Positions 36,558 to 50,000 of a stretch of DNA of 64,000 nucleotides are shown piece by piece. Origin of the DNA: Asterias amurensis (taxonomy: Eukaryota; Echinodermata; Asteroidea; Forcipulatida; Asteriidae). The notes under the pieces were generated by a model. It saw nothing but the letters and a program-made list of their open reading frames with translations. It was not told the origin of the DNA and did no database searches. The stretch spans positions 7,448,284 through 7,512,283 of the forward strand of contig NC_092654.1 in assembly GCF_032118995.1 (NCBI RefSeq). The letters run 5' to 3'. Each line of letters begins with the position of its first letter. Position 1 is the stretch's first letter. The position numbers and the translations under genes were made by a program.

Positions 36558-39500
36558 TTATTTTTCTTGTATATTATGGGCAGGACTTACAAACACAACT
36601 TGCTTTGTACTAACAGAGACTGGACCGTGATTTTGAATTTCACTGAGTGATGTATTATTAACAGCAGTCTGATGAACGCCATTAGTGTCCCGGTTCCAGA
36701 TATGCAAATCTTGATATAACACCGGTCTTCTTGTCAGAGACTCAAAAGTTCCTACACTTATACTGTCGTCAATTTCTAATAATTTAACTGCTGGTTTGAT
36801 TTCGTCGCCTCGACTAGCTGATTGGCCGTCCGATAGCGTAATACGATCATCACTTATGGTGTATGCCACTTGGAGACGATCTGGCGTTGAGGGCTTTTCG
36901 TTGGTGGCAATAGATTGCAGGGTCTCGCGAGACTTTGTGAAGTCGGTGTCATCCCCATCTGCCTCCCCAGCCCTCTCTTGATGGAACGAGACTCGCTTAC
37001 GATTCCTACTAGATGTTCCAGTTGGGAAAACAACATTGATGGGGTCTTCAATAGGTGTCGGACCTTCGTGCGGACTCTCCTCAAATATATCTGCGAATCT
37101 CTTGGAATGAAGGTCAGTTCCGTAAGTGTTTGCATGAGAGACGGCATCAAGCGGATCCTCCTGAATTCTACCCAGACTTTTGGTTGTCGAATTCTCAAGT
37201 TGCTTTCCGTGTTCTGAAAAGTTCTCGTCAGCAGCAGAGCTGACAATGATGGTGGTGGGGATCGGCCTGGTGGTTAATTCGCTACCTAAATCATGGCTTT
37301 GACGACGTTCATCGGCAGGTGTTGTCGGTGGCTGCCTTGGAAAGTTTCTGGATGGGTTTAAGCCATCTCGACTGTCTGAACCGCTGATGCGTCTCAATGA
37401 ACTCGTCGGAGGAAGATCAATTACCTCCCCTTCTTTTGATATAGATTGTTTCCCGTGAATAAAATAGATCTTACCGTCTCGGTCTCGCCCAGCATCAGAG
37501 CCCCTTTTCACCTTAAATTTAAGTCTGAAATCGTCAGCACCACTTTGCGCGGGAAAGGTGCTATTGGACGGGAATAAAAACATATCACTTGAAATGCCAT
37601 TTTTGTTTCTCATAGGGTAGATGCCCTGAAGTTTGTCTCTTGACTGTAATGAGTTTATTCTTGCGACATTTTTTTCCCGTTCCTGTTCAACACGTGAGTC
37701 ATACATCGGATACAAGATTCGAAGCTCCTCTTTATCTTTGGTGAGGAAATTTTCCGGGAGTGACTCTCCAACGTCAATTTTTAAGGTAGTTACTTTGAGC
37801 CCACCTCGAGCATACAGCTTTTGCAACTCTGGTGGAAACCTTGTATTTGGCTCTTTGGCATAGATTCCAGTGTAGCTTGAGCTCGCTAGAGTGTTTGCAA
37901 CTGTGCCGTTTGAATCTGTGTTGAGGATATTCTGCTCTTGTGTCCACTGGTATCTATTATGTCGAGTAGCCTGCCTCTTTAGCTCAGGTATCGCCTGTTC
38001 CATACTTGTGGTTCGAACCCGTTTATCCCGAACTTTGTCAAGTTTAAAACTCGGGGCAAGAAGAGATACCCTTTTCAAGAACTCCGAATAAGGAATTCTA
38101 CCTGTTCGCACTGCTGAGTTCAGTTGGCAAAGCAATGCTTTCCGCTCAGCCTCGTCGTATGAAGACTGGATTGATTCGGCAGTGAGACGTGGGGACTGTT
38201 TTATTTGCGCTAGGGTACAAGTTGGTTCAAGTTCTGGTAAATAATCACCGGGGGATTTTGGTTGCTCGTCCAATTTAAGCGAAGCTGGAGAATCTGATGT
38301 TTCCTTTGAAGTGGGCCTATTATCAATGTCTGTATAATTGAACGGCTCTGCGACAGGGACCGTAATAGCAAGAGGTGTGTTCAAAGCTGTCTCGTTAGCC
38401 CTACCTCCTTGGTGACTTCCCTCCCCAGCATGCCCCATTACTGAAGCCCCAGGCGTCTTTGGAGGGGACCGATTTCCCATCGCACTTTGCTCTTCAAAAA
38501 GTTTACTGTCAAATCGAGCAGCTCTACTGGGGTGCCTGTTTTTGGAGCCGTCCTGTATAATCTTCCAGTTATTTCCACTGATGTCCATGATGTCCATGAT
38601 ATTCGGCAGTTTCAATTCCTCTTTTTCTTTCTCTGAAGCTCGAAGTCCTCCAAGAGGCTTCGATACCTGGGGTCGCTGTTTCAGAGTTACCCCAGTAAGT
38701 TTCTTGCTCTCACGTTCAAGGTGAACCTTTAAAGGGGAATTGCTTGCAGACTGTATTTCGATGGCTGCATTTTTAACGCCTGCCACATCATCAATGGGGG
38801 GAAGTGTTGTTGTATGTCTCCCTGTATTAGACGGACCAGTGTTTGAAGCAAAGAGGGCGGGGTTGCTCAATGTTCGTAGCTCATCTGTTGTGTACGTCTT
38901 CCCGGCACATGTACAGTTTTGTTTGTGGAGGGCGCGGTTGACACTGTTGGTAAATTGTTGAAGAAACAACCCTGTCTCAAGTCCCCTTTGGAAAGATGGT
39001 TCGTCTCGGAGATTGCTTAGCCACTGTCTGGAAATCGTCTCCTGAATGCTGTGGGGAAAAAATGAGTATTAAGAAACATGAGGTGTTTGTCAATTCTATA
39101 ACATCGTTTCATTCTGCATTTGGGGTCAAGATACCTGAATTCACATATTCGGAGACATAAACTTCATAAACCCCTTCGATTTCAGATGATTTTTGTAATC
39201 AGCTATAATAACATTATAACTTGATATAGAATTCCGAAGTTTAAAGGACGTTCACTTTTTTTCATTTATCTGGTTTGTGTGAAAATAATGCTGACATCAT
39301 GCATTGTTTTTAGTATTATTTACTTTTTTGATCTTTCGCCAATCAACACTTTGCCAAAGTCGTTTCATTCCATAAATTCGTCATTAGCCTCCATATACAT
39401 TATTTTTGAAATGTGTTCGGTTGCAGTGTTTAGGTAGCTGTTAATAGCATTAGCCCAAGAAAAGTTATATATTATATGCTCTCGATGTATACCACTACCG

Positions 39501-39929
39501 CAATTACGCGTGTTGTTTGTTTTCTCATCTTTGGGTGGCAATTGTTTTCTATCTATTTGTTTCATTTTTTTAACTCGGAGCTTGTTCCTTTAATTCTATA
39601 CCAAGTGCTTTATAAAGTAATATACATTGTTATTTTATTTTAAAAGAAAAAACGTTGTTATGGTAGGTATTGCATTAAACGTTGTGGATAATCCACAACG
39701 TTTAATTCAATAACTACTATAACAGCGTTTTTTCCTTTTGATTGCTTCAATAAAGTTACCAAAAGCTAAACACCTTATTTTGCAAAAACTTACTTGGCCT
39801 AAGCGAACAAAAACTAGATAGATTATGTAAAATAACGGAGTATCTTTGTCGCTATAATGACGTTACTATAATGTTGCGTATCTACCTGTCAGGGGGTAGG
39901 TGACCGGGTTCTGGAGATGCCTCATCCAT
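36558..39929 (-). CDS. Unrecognised two-exon protein of about 844 aa
   Basis: Exon 1 is 39929-39886 (MDEASPEPGHLPPD, donor AG|GTAGAT) and exon 2 is 39048-36558, after the acceptor TTCCCCACAG. The spliced frame is open for 845 codons. The N-terminus (QETISRQWLSNLRDEPSFQ...FTNSVNRALHKQ) looks helical and folded. A central stretch near ERKALLCQLNSAVRTGRIPY is another possible helical domain. The remainder is polar, low-complexity and probably disordered. I see no signal peptide, membrane segment or catalytic motif. A consensus donor (GTAAGT, 36590-36585) lies 11 codons before the stop in phase 0, so the last codons may instead be spliced to a further exon beyond the (GTT)n tract. I do not recognise the family. 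The long open frame and frame-preserving splice make it a real gene. Confidence 0.8.
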
Positions 39930-40225
39930 GATGTTCTCTTACTCAGAAGATGCCGTCCTTATCACAAAACTTCTCACAGCTCTTATATTCATAAGTTCAC
40001 AAAATGACTAACACAACTTCATTTTCTCCAATCATTATAGCGTAGATGAACATTTCATGGACTGAGATACATGGCCAGGATACATGCCACATCCCATACC
40101 GGCTTATTAGTGTCATTGATACACAGTGACTTTATAGATCAAATGCCCCTGGCTGAAATCGATTACAAAAACACATAAGTTCGTGGTGGGTTTGTTTGCT
40201 GTTCGCTGGTGTCTAAAATGTGACC

Positions 40226-40474
40226 ATGACGTATCGTACTGTTCAGCATAGCCACAGAACACGAGTCGTGGACCAGTCACCTGTTGCGGCCGCCACTGGA
40301 CAACGGCGGGGACCTTCCGAGGGGTGCAGTAGACTTTTTACCGGGAACCCTATACCTACAAACTTAAGATATGAGTTTAAAACGCACCAAAATTACATCA
40401 AAGAGAGAAACAAAGTAAAATCATTGATAAATCAAATCGTTAACCCGGTAGGCTTACATCCTGGTGCAGGGTGA
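40226..40474 (+). CDS. Small hypothetical ORF (82 aa), head to head with the 844-aa gene
   Basis: ATG at 40226 (context GACCATGA), 82 codons, basic. The C-terminal half (LRYEFKTHQNYIKERNKVKSL) has the mixed helical composition of a genuine protein. It starts about 300 bp from the oppositely oriented ATG at 39929, an arrangement that suggests a shared promoter. I do not recognise a family and no splice sites are needed. It may be a real small protein, a first exon, or chance. Confidence 0.35.
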   Translation: MTYRTVQHSHRTRVVDQSPVAAATGQRRGPSEGCSRLFTGNPIPTNLRYEFKTHQNYIKERNKVKSLINQIVNPVGLHPGAG

Positions 40475-40479
40475 TGGGT

Positions 40480-43400
40480 GAATTGAACAGGATGGACGAG
40501 GATTAGTTTTTGTTGGCTGTAATTATTAAAAGATAATCTTCGTAGGGCAAAGTCTGTAACATCATTAAAAAATATTATTTTACGAATGACGTAGCCTACA
40601 GTAAATCAATTGAACAGAAGTTCAGTAATGTGATTCACAGCAGCTAATCAAAATAAATACAGCTGACTAGGGTGGGCAAATAAGGATATGATTTTGTTTT
40701 TAAGTTCCGTTTCTAAAGGGAATCAGGGATAGTATCAAATTGTTTGGGAAATATGTTTGACTCAGTGTGATGGTTTTGTGATTGTTGTGTTGATTGTTTG
40801 CAGCAGATTTAAGTAAACAAGCAACAGTTTGTTTTTGTTTTAATCTTCGGAGAGTAAAACATCTTGCAATGACCAGGAGTAGTCCGGGGGTACAACAGCT
40901 TTACAAACGTTTTAAAAAAACGATGTCCTGGGTGATTTATACACCACGTATAAGCCTACGTTTTAATTTGTATACCTAGTGGTAACATGGCGCAATATTG
41001 TTCCAATAAAAATAGTTTACACCAAGTATTCTTGTTTTGAAATTTAGCAATCCATTATGTTTGACTCTTTAATCTCATTATGTTGCGTTGATGGCCTCGC
41101 AAACCGAAACAGACATTCTTCACAGTTGTATCTTATAATATTATGCACGCAACAGTAACGTTGCCACTGGCATTATTCTTTCATGACAGTTATATTCAAT
41201 GAACTTTAAATAATTCAAGGCCCACTTTGTTCGTTATTACATGAGGCTACTTTACTCCTTTGACAAGAACTTGTTAGAAACCTACTCTAAGGAGGCTGCT
41301 ATACACATAGACAACAAGAAGAGCACATGGTTGATTATTCATGCATCACTATGGCTAGTCCTTGTAAATGAATGGATTAATCAATTACGGATCAATTTGA
41401 GAACAGGTTGCTTGTTCAGTCATTATTTGTTCAGTATCGACCGCGGCATTGGAGGAAATGATAAAAGGTTCTTCGAAAGGAATGCTGCCGAGCGGTCACG
41501 ATGAATGAAATTAAGGTGGACCTTTATTCATAGGGTTCGGTAAAACCTTGATGGCGGTGAAGAAGTTTGATGCAACAATAAATAAAATATTGGTCTGGAA
41601 AAGACAACCCAGTATAACTTGGCTCTCTTAAACAGCATATGATGAAACGTTTAAGTAACAAACTTATGAAGCTTTCGACAACTTTCGGCAAAGTTTAATT
41701 GACAACGACAATGGACGTCTGAAAATTTAAGTAATAAATCTACATTACGGGTCTGCTAATTTCAACAATTTCCACGCCAACCCTTTTGTAATCCAAACCT
41801 ATTGAACTTGCATGATAAATGATATCGCTATCCCATTCAGTGACTCTCCAACACTGTTGACTTCTCACAATAAATTAAATCGTTACGTCTTACGAGTATG
41901 GTGTTATACGGCTGGGTTTTATGTTCGTAGTTTAATCAGGGCAGACAAGGTAGTTGACCAACATTAAGAAAAAAACGAACTTAGAATTAAAAAAATGCGT
42001 CAACAAACTGGTAATTAGGGGAGACCGCGAGGATATTTGTTCGAAATCCTCTTTATAGTAATACCTATTTTTCTTTTGTAAGTGAATTAACAAAAATACT
42101 GACAATCACCTTTCTTTTATATAGATTTTTGAATCTATTTATTACTCATATATTTTTCATGATTACAATCGAACATTAGTCGAAAATGTCTTCTCTCATT
42201 AACCTCTCACCGAATTTTATTTACACAATTTTGTTTTCAGTGTTTAGTTTTTAATAGAATGAACTTTAAACTTGTATTTAAAAATATCAATAATTAGAGG
42301 TTATGTGTCCACACATTCAAGGCACAAATGTTGAACTCATAGAGCTGCTAAGCATGAAATTTCTTCCTTTGATAAAAACAGGATTACCAACCAAACAAGA
42401 TTTTCAGGATAAGCAAACAACAGCTGAATACCAGTAACAAGCAATATGCAACAACAAGAAATTTTGTAATCTTGTTTCAGCTCTATGAAATTGGGCCTAG
42501 ATCATTCATAACAATAGCCTATCAGTGGGAAAGTAATGCTAATTGTTCATATAGAAGCTCACTGAATCCTTACATATCGCTGCCTTCACTTTTCACATAT
42601 GTACATCACACCATAATTAGTAAGAACTAAATTCAACCTTTTGAACATTTTTGAATCATTCATTCATATAAACTATCAGCACACAAAGAAAGTAAGACAT
42701 CAATTTTCATAAATTCTTCACAGTGCAACTTAATTTATATGTACCTGATAATTTGAATTAGCAATAAATAAATGCAATTATGTATGAAGGAACAATGGGT
42801 GTCAGAAAAAGGTCAACATGTAGTAAAAGCTCCTAGGATGAAAGGTTTGTTGCTTTGAAGAGATGACATTATATTAAACAAGCAGTTAGTACATTTTAGA
42901 TTAAAACTTGAAACAATTTTGCTGTTGATTACCAATTATTTTAATTTGGTAATGAGTATTTAGAAAATACATCAGTTTCCATCCCCAAATCAAGAGTCTT
43001 TCCATTTAATGCAAATATCTTGCAAAAGGGCCCTTAGGACTATTCAAATCACAACTAATGATCCCATCAATCAATTGGATACTTTTGCAAACTCTAGGTG
43101 GCAGCAGACTTACCAGGTAAATCCGTTGTTCTTGGAGAGCATGCCCAAAACAATGTAAACAATGGAAATCTACCTGGTAAGTTTGCTGCCACCTAGAGCA
43201 AGTTCGAGCAAGGGACTAATGTCAACCATTAGGCGACTTCGCTGGTACCCAGGATGTATTGCATGCATAGGTAACCATGGAACATTGACTAGTGGTTGAC
43301 TAATGGTCGCTGCTCCAACTTGCCCCACTATAGCTGTGTGGTCAACGCAAGGCCTAGAATTTCACAGAGGCCATGAAGGCTACATGTATAGCAAAGTTTG

Positions 43401-44085
43401 TTGTCCCAGTCCTTGTGTTTCTATGCACGACAAGATCTTGCCTACTAGAAGTACTTTTGGTAAAATCAACATGGCTTTACAAAGCTCCCAGTGATCACCT
43501 TCATCTGTTTGTAAAACCCTTTTCACACTGAATCTCTTATCCCCGTAGGATACAGCCATGGGGGGAGGCCCCAAGACTGTTTGTACCCAACATTTTACCC
43601 TGGCACACTTTCACACTGGTCCCTATTTCCCAGGGTTCCAGCTGCACATTTCAAGAATACCCCAGGGTTTTACCACTTACCCCTACTCTAGAGCAGGGGT
43701 GGCTATTCCCTGAGGTTTGCCGGTGATCATAATGTGAAAAGGCCAGCCGTTAATCCCTGGGGGGGCAAGAGTGTCAAAACGACTTAAGTAGGATTAAACA
43801 GAAGGTAACCCAAAAGGCATGCCGAGTGTTCATTTTCCAAAGAAAATTGCATCAAATGTCAAACGAACAGAGGGTGAAGTCGGGTTAACACTTCCGCAGA
43901 ATTTCCTGAGGAATGGCTTTGTGTAGTGTGAAAAGGGCTAAACTACTAATATTTTGCATTCAAATAAGAGTAGAGAGCCCCTTATCATTTTCTAAAAAGT
44001 TGGAGACTGTTCCTTCAAGGTCCTTTAACATGTCTTACTCAGACACATTCCATCAAGGGTATTTCAATTTGAATATAGAATATAT
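40480..44085. other. Long AT-rich interval without recognised genes
   Basis: No ORF above background and no frame-continuous exon pairs were seen. It contains a short CTCTAGGTGGCAG palindrome (43092-43198) and inverted 'ttcacact...gtgtgaaaa' segments between 43500 and 43930. The DERA 3' UTR must lie at its right end. Regulatory sequence is possible but not demonstrable by eye. Confidence 0.5.
43092..43198. repeat. Palindrome with CTAGGTGGCAGCA arms
   Basis: CTCTAGGTGGCAGCAGACTT and its inverse AAGTTTGCTGCCACCTAGAG flank a ~60-bp core. The arms also pair at ACCAGGTAAAT/ATCTACCTGGT. CTAGGTGGCAG fits the 3' part of the CTCF consensus, in convergent orientation. Confidence 0.8.
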
Positions 44086-47000
44086 TTATGCCATAGCAAA
44101 CTCATGAGCTGCAGCATATCGACCTGTTACACCATGGAAGAGCTGACGTTCAATATCACCCAGTAGAGAGCTTGCTCCTAGACGGAAGAGGTCTGGGGTT
44201 AACCAGTCATTACCAAGCTCTTCTTTCATAAGAGATAACCATGTACAAGCATCCTTAGCTGTACGGATACCCCCAGCTGGCTTGAAACCCACCTGGAAAG
44301 AAAAAAATATAAGATTGAAAACATAAATATTCACATATTTAAACGTGGGTGGGTGGGTCAAAGAAATAACGGAATATCAAATTCAAGCTCTGGTGATTCT
44401 GTTCAGCAGAGCGGGGTTCGAATCCTGGTCATTGACACGTGTGTCCCTGAGCAAGACACTTCACTATAATTGCTTCTCTCCACCCAGGGGTAAATGGGGT
44501 ACCTGTGAGGGCAGAGTTGGTTCTTGTGATGGATTAGCTTTGATGCGCTACATATTTGGCGGCACAGGCTGTATACTCCCCAGGGAGCTGAGATGGTTTA
44601 AGGAATGATTTAGGGCCCAGTGACCAGTGGTAATAATGTTGAAGCGCCATGAGTGTCACTGCGTGATGGACCTGAGCGCTACACAAGAAGCCACTTTTAT
44701 TATTATTATTATTATTAAATTTTGTTCAAATTGTTATTTAAATAATTATAAGCAAAATCAAAGAAGCAAAACTACCCAGCTGTCCAAGATCGCTAATTTC
44801 ATTCCTGATTAAACAACAAAGTTTTTTGCCTAAATTTCAACAAAGCCATCGAAATTTACTGATGCTGGAGACTTTTGATCTGAAGCTGGGTTCATTTGAG
44901 GCATTGTAATGTATTGTTCTTCAGTGTATGGATTATTTTATGAAGAGATTCAATATTTAAAAATCGAAATTTCTTTCTGAATGTCCCAATACATGATATT
45001 AAGATGATTTTAGTGGTAACTTTCACTTGACATATACTTTGCCTGAAATGCTATGGTGTTTGAGAATGTAGTGAAAAATTTGTTTTGATCTTCTGATTTT
45101 TTAAGAGAGGAGGAAAAAACATATCAGGTTTGTTTTCACCATTATCTTGTAACTCCGATGACTGATTAAAATAAACTTCAAACCTTAAAGGCAGTGGACA
45201 CTATTGGTAGTTAATCAAAATAATTGTTAGCATAAAAACTTACTTGGTAACAAGCAATGGATAGCTGTTGATAGTATAAAACATTGTGAGAAACGACTCC
45301 CTCTGAAGTAACGTAGTTTTCGAGAAAGAAGTAATTTTCCACGAATTTGATTTTGAGGTCCCAGAAATCAAGCATCTGAAAGCACACAACTTCGTGTGAC
45401 AAGGGTGGTTTTTTCTTCCATTATTATCTCGCAACTTCGACGACCAATTGAGTTCAAATTTTCACAGGCTTGTTATTTTATTTACACGTTGAGATTCACC
45501 AAGTGAGAAGACTGGTCTTTGACAATTACCAATAGTGTACAGTGTCTTTAAAGAACAATAATTTCTGTATAATTGTCACAATACGGCAAGATTTGGCTCA
45601 TATTGTTGGGGGGTTTAAAAAACATTTTTTCCAATACATATGAAAAAGGGATTTGGGGTTCTGTCAGAAATAATTGTTATATCTAGATAAAATGTCAACA
45701 ACAAAAAACATTGGTAAATATAACCTTAGGCCACAACCTTTGATTTTTGTTGTAGGCAAAATCTTGCCATTTGCAACTGCTATGGTCACTTTGGGCAAGC
45801 TGCTGTGGTCTTCAACGGTTTAAGCTTTCACAGGTTGGTTATTTCATGTATTTGTCAGGTCACTTGTTTTCTGTGAGCTTTACAAAGTTTTCTTGACAGC
45901 CTGTGAAAAATAATTTGTAAAACATTGTTCTCAGATGCTGCTTATTAAAATAATTGAGCCAGAAGTAAAGTATCTCAAAGCATACCAAGAAGTACTTCAA
46001 TCTGACATCCTTTTCAAGCCTTTGTAACAACCTTTAAACCTTTCGTTACTGATCATTTGTACAGTTCTTTGTCAAGGCCACTTTAATAGGTCATTTGAGT
46101 GTTAGGGATTTGAATATTGTCTGGTACAATTACATGCCTACCACTTAAATTTCACAAGTTACCACTTAAATTTGTAAATAAAATTGTAAATACTGTCTCA
46201 AAAAATCGTAAATCTGCCAACTGCTGGTGCTGGATGTCAGAACAAGAAATTGAAAAACAAGAAGTCATTGGGATATGACTCATTGGTAATCCTGATCACC
46301 TTGATGGGACAAGATAGCACCCACAATAGCATGCAACTTTACCCAGGACGTCGCTCAATAAACAAGGGTTCCCTTCACACGATGATGTAGCCTACGTCCT
46401 TGGTCAAAACCTCCGCTAGTGTTAGATTTTTTGTCCTTTCACACAAGGTACATTTTCAAAAAAATGTACAACCATGCTACAATTTAGCAAGGGACCCTTG
46501 CTAAATTGGTTTGCCCCTGTGTGAAAGGGCTTAAGCAAGTCATTGTACCAGACATTATTCAAATCTAATTTGCAAATGGCTAATTCCATCTATCTATCTG
46601 CCTCACTGCAAACCAATTTAATGGAAACAAATACATTAATCTACTATAGGTTTTCTCGGTCGAATTCGGCAAATGAGCAGCAAATTTCATTTTCATGCGT
46701 TCGAATTAAAGCTGTTTTGCCTCTCCAGTCGTTACTGCGTTTCAAATTCAGAATTCGGTCATTCAATTTCATCTTAAGTCGAGTCAAATTCCTTTAGCAT
46801 TCTGTTCAATTTAGCGAACCGTCATTCTTTTTCGTGACAAACACGCCTCAAGAAGCGTCTGCAAATTTGAATGCTGCTTGCAGCTTTGATGAATTGTTAA
46901 ATTGACTGATTATTTTGTTAAATTGAATGACGCAACATTACATTTGACTAATCACAAAACGAAATTGAATGTCCCTTTTCAGTAGAATTCGATTTCGTGC

Positions 47001-50000
47001 GAAATAGAATAGCTTGGTGGTTAAATTGGCTGCTCATTTGCCGAAATTGACCGAGAAAACCTATTTTTCAATTTAACATACCTTGACACCTGTTTTCTTA
47101 TAGTATTCTCTAATGGCTCGTACCATGACCAAGCCAACAGGTAGAATGGCATTCACTCCTTCTTTACCAGTAGAGGTTTTAATGAAGTCAGAGCCTGAAA
47201 GTTAAAGTAACAAAAAACAAAATTCACAGTAAAAGGCTTTGTCAGGCAAGAATTAGCTAGATCTGAAACAGTAAGTCAGAATGTGCAAAATATATAGCAA
47301 AAAAACTGAAAGAGACAAGCAACCTCAGGTAGACCATTTTGTAGATCCTAGTGAAACTACACCTAACAGTAAACAGGTCTAGGTTTTGACAACTACCCCA
47401 GCGCAGTAGAGAAATTGGAATGGTGGCAAGCCCTATACTTCACAGAGACAACAAAGGCGATTGCCTCCGTTGCCCCTGGTTGATACCTTGGTGCCCTTGA
47501 CATACTCCAATAGAAATTAACAATTTACTCATAGGATGCCCTTTACTAAGGAGAAAATGCCTTGGTGCCCTTGCCCTTTCAAAAATGTGGTTGAATTGCG
47601 TTAGTTTCATCAATCTACTTAATTAGTACATCTTGGTAGTCACATGATGTGTAAACAGATTCCTGATTGGCTAAGTTACCAGTAACTAGTGCCTTACCTG
47701 CCATCATAGCCACTAGGCTTGCTTTGTAGACATTTGTTAGTGATCCCAGTTCCCCCGTTGCTAGAATAGCCTTCATATGAGCTGGCCCACAGGCTTCGCG
47801 GAATGATTTCACCTCCTCATACACACCTAAGATAACAGACAGAAAAAGGACAACCTCTAAGTAAACTTTTTGTTGTCATGTCAGCTTTTATTAAAAGGTA
47901 TTCAACAATTTTCTTCCACGTAAACAAATACAGGGGTGAAAAGGAAGGCCACATTAAATCTAGGCCATATCAAGACTTGTCAAACCATCAAAACGAACTT
48001 AAAAACAATCTCTCTTGGATTTTACTATCAAACCCTTCATTTATTGTGACAAGAAATAATTTGTTGACTCGTCTGGTGGACTAGTTCAAAAAGCAAAAAG
48101 GATATGACTCGCCCACCGCTTCAAAAGTCAATTTGCCGAAGTCAGACATTTTAACAAGAATCAGAAAGTCGGAATTGAGAATCTCATCCCTGCAAACATG
48201 AAAAATGCAATGTATTATTAAATACAAAAGGTTTGTGAGGTTCATAAAAATAAAAAAAAAAAAAAAAATTATTGCTTAAGGAACTCCTTAAAATTTTAAC
48301 CAAGTCCTGCACCGAGAGTGACAATTTACTATCGTTGACAACACCCAACACCCAATCAGTTAATCGACACTTAGTTTAAGTACAAGTAGTAAATCATTTT
48401 GCTGGGTTAACATGCTGGGTGACATGTACAAATAAAATCTTCAAGGACACATTTACAGAGGGCTGGTAAAACCATTTTCAAAATGTCCATTGGATGCAGA
48501 CAGTTATCCAGAAATTAATGCCTTGGATGGGCTTGGAATTTTTTTTAGAATTCCCGTATCAAGGATGACTGATTTGGGACTTTAAGAAACTCACAACTCT
48601 TATACTGTAACAGGATCCAAATTGCGACTGTAAGCCATCTGACGATCTGAGAATGACTCCATGTGAACGACAGCAGTATATCCACATGTGGGAGTCACGC
48701 AACAAAGTGAACGACAGATGGTTAGTTCTGTATCCATGGAAACGAGATCCCAGAGAGCTGCCCAACAATAAGAAGCAATGTATGGCAAAACTGGTATCGA
48801 TTGAGCAGAAGAATGAGAACATTGCCATACTGTATGATGATCAGATGAAGGGAATGAAGGAAAATGGATTCTCCAGAAAGTTAAGATTTGAAGAGATGAA
48901 GAGCTACAAGTGTTCAGTTCACTATATTTCACTCCACCCAGTCATCCGTCCCGAGAAGAAAAGTACACCTGTGCGGATTGTATTTAACTCATCGGCTACC
49001 TTCAATGGTCATTCTCTGAATGAATAATGACAGAAAGGTCCAGACATTCTGAACGATCTCTTTGGAGTATTGTTGCGTTTTAGGCAACACCCAATTGCTA
49101 TATCAGGCGATATATCAAAAATGTACCACCAAGTCCAGATCCCAGAAGCAGACAAACACGTTCATAGGTTTCTGTGGAGGAGTTACGAGTCAAGAGAGCC
49201 TGATGTTTATGTAAAGGAAGTAGTGACCTTTGGTGACAAACCGGCCCCAGCTATGGCACTGACTACCCTGAGGTGAACAGCAGCAGAGGGTGCAAGTCAA
49301 TTTGAAGTCAATCTTCTGAAGTACAAGGTTAAACCAGTAGCAACAAGGACAAGGAACTAATGACAAAACGGATGGTGTTAAGTGAATTAGCAAAAGTCTT
49401 TGATCCAATTGGGTTCACTGGAGCACTACTGATCAGAGGCAAAATCTTGATGCAGAAACTGTGGCAAACTGGTATAGGCTGGAATATCCTTGTGTACTGA
49501 TGTTGGAACCGAGTGGAGAAAGTTCTTTTACTGAATTGGAACGACTGAATGGTTTATCTTCGGAGAGATGTCTAATGGCGAAAGCAATGAGGTCGATTGA
49601 GATTATGTTATTCTGTGATGGATCAGAAGATGCATTTGGTGCAGTTACTTAACATACAAGGTGGCAAGAGGATGATGGAACCCACAGCGTGAGATTCATT
49701 GCTGGGAGTCTCGTGTGGCACCACTGGGAAATCTGTCTGTGTCTCGATTTGAGTTACAAGCCGCTGTCGTTGCATCCAGACTGTAATGCAACGCTGAAGC
49801 AAGAATTGTCAGATTCAGGATGTACTTTCACTGTTGGTCCCTAGAAGAAAGTGGAACATAGACAGACGGAATGTGAAGGTGGATGATGTGGTTCTAGTAG
49901 CTGAGCAGAACCTGGTTCGCGGGCAATGGAAACTAGGCAGAATAACGGAAGTGTACCCAGGAAATGACTATCGAGTGCGGAACGTTCAGGTGAAAACCGC

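Noticed and set aside
36854-37246. 130-codon minus-strand ORF inside the 844-aa gene
   Set aside because: Overlaps the long open frame in another phase and has no splice or start support.
48083-48190. Exon-like open stretch between DERA exons 5 and 6 on the minus strand
   Set aside because: It has an acceptor-like start, but including it would break the gapless alignment of exon 5 to exon 6 with the DERA family.
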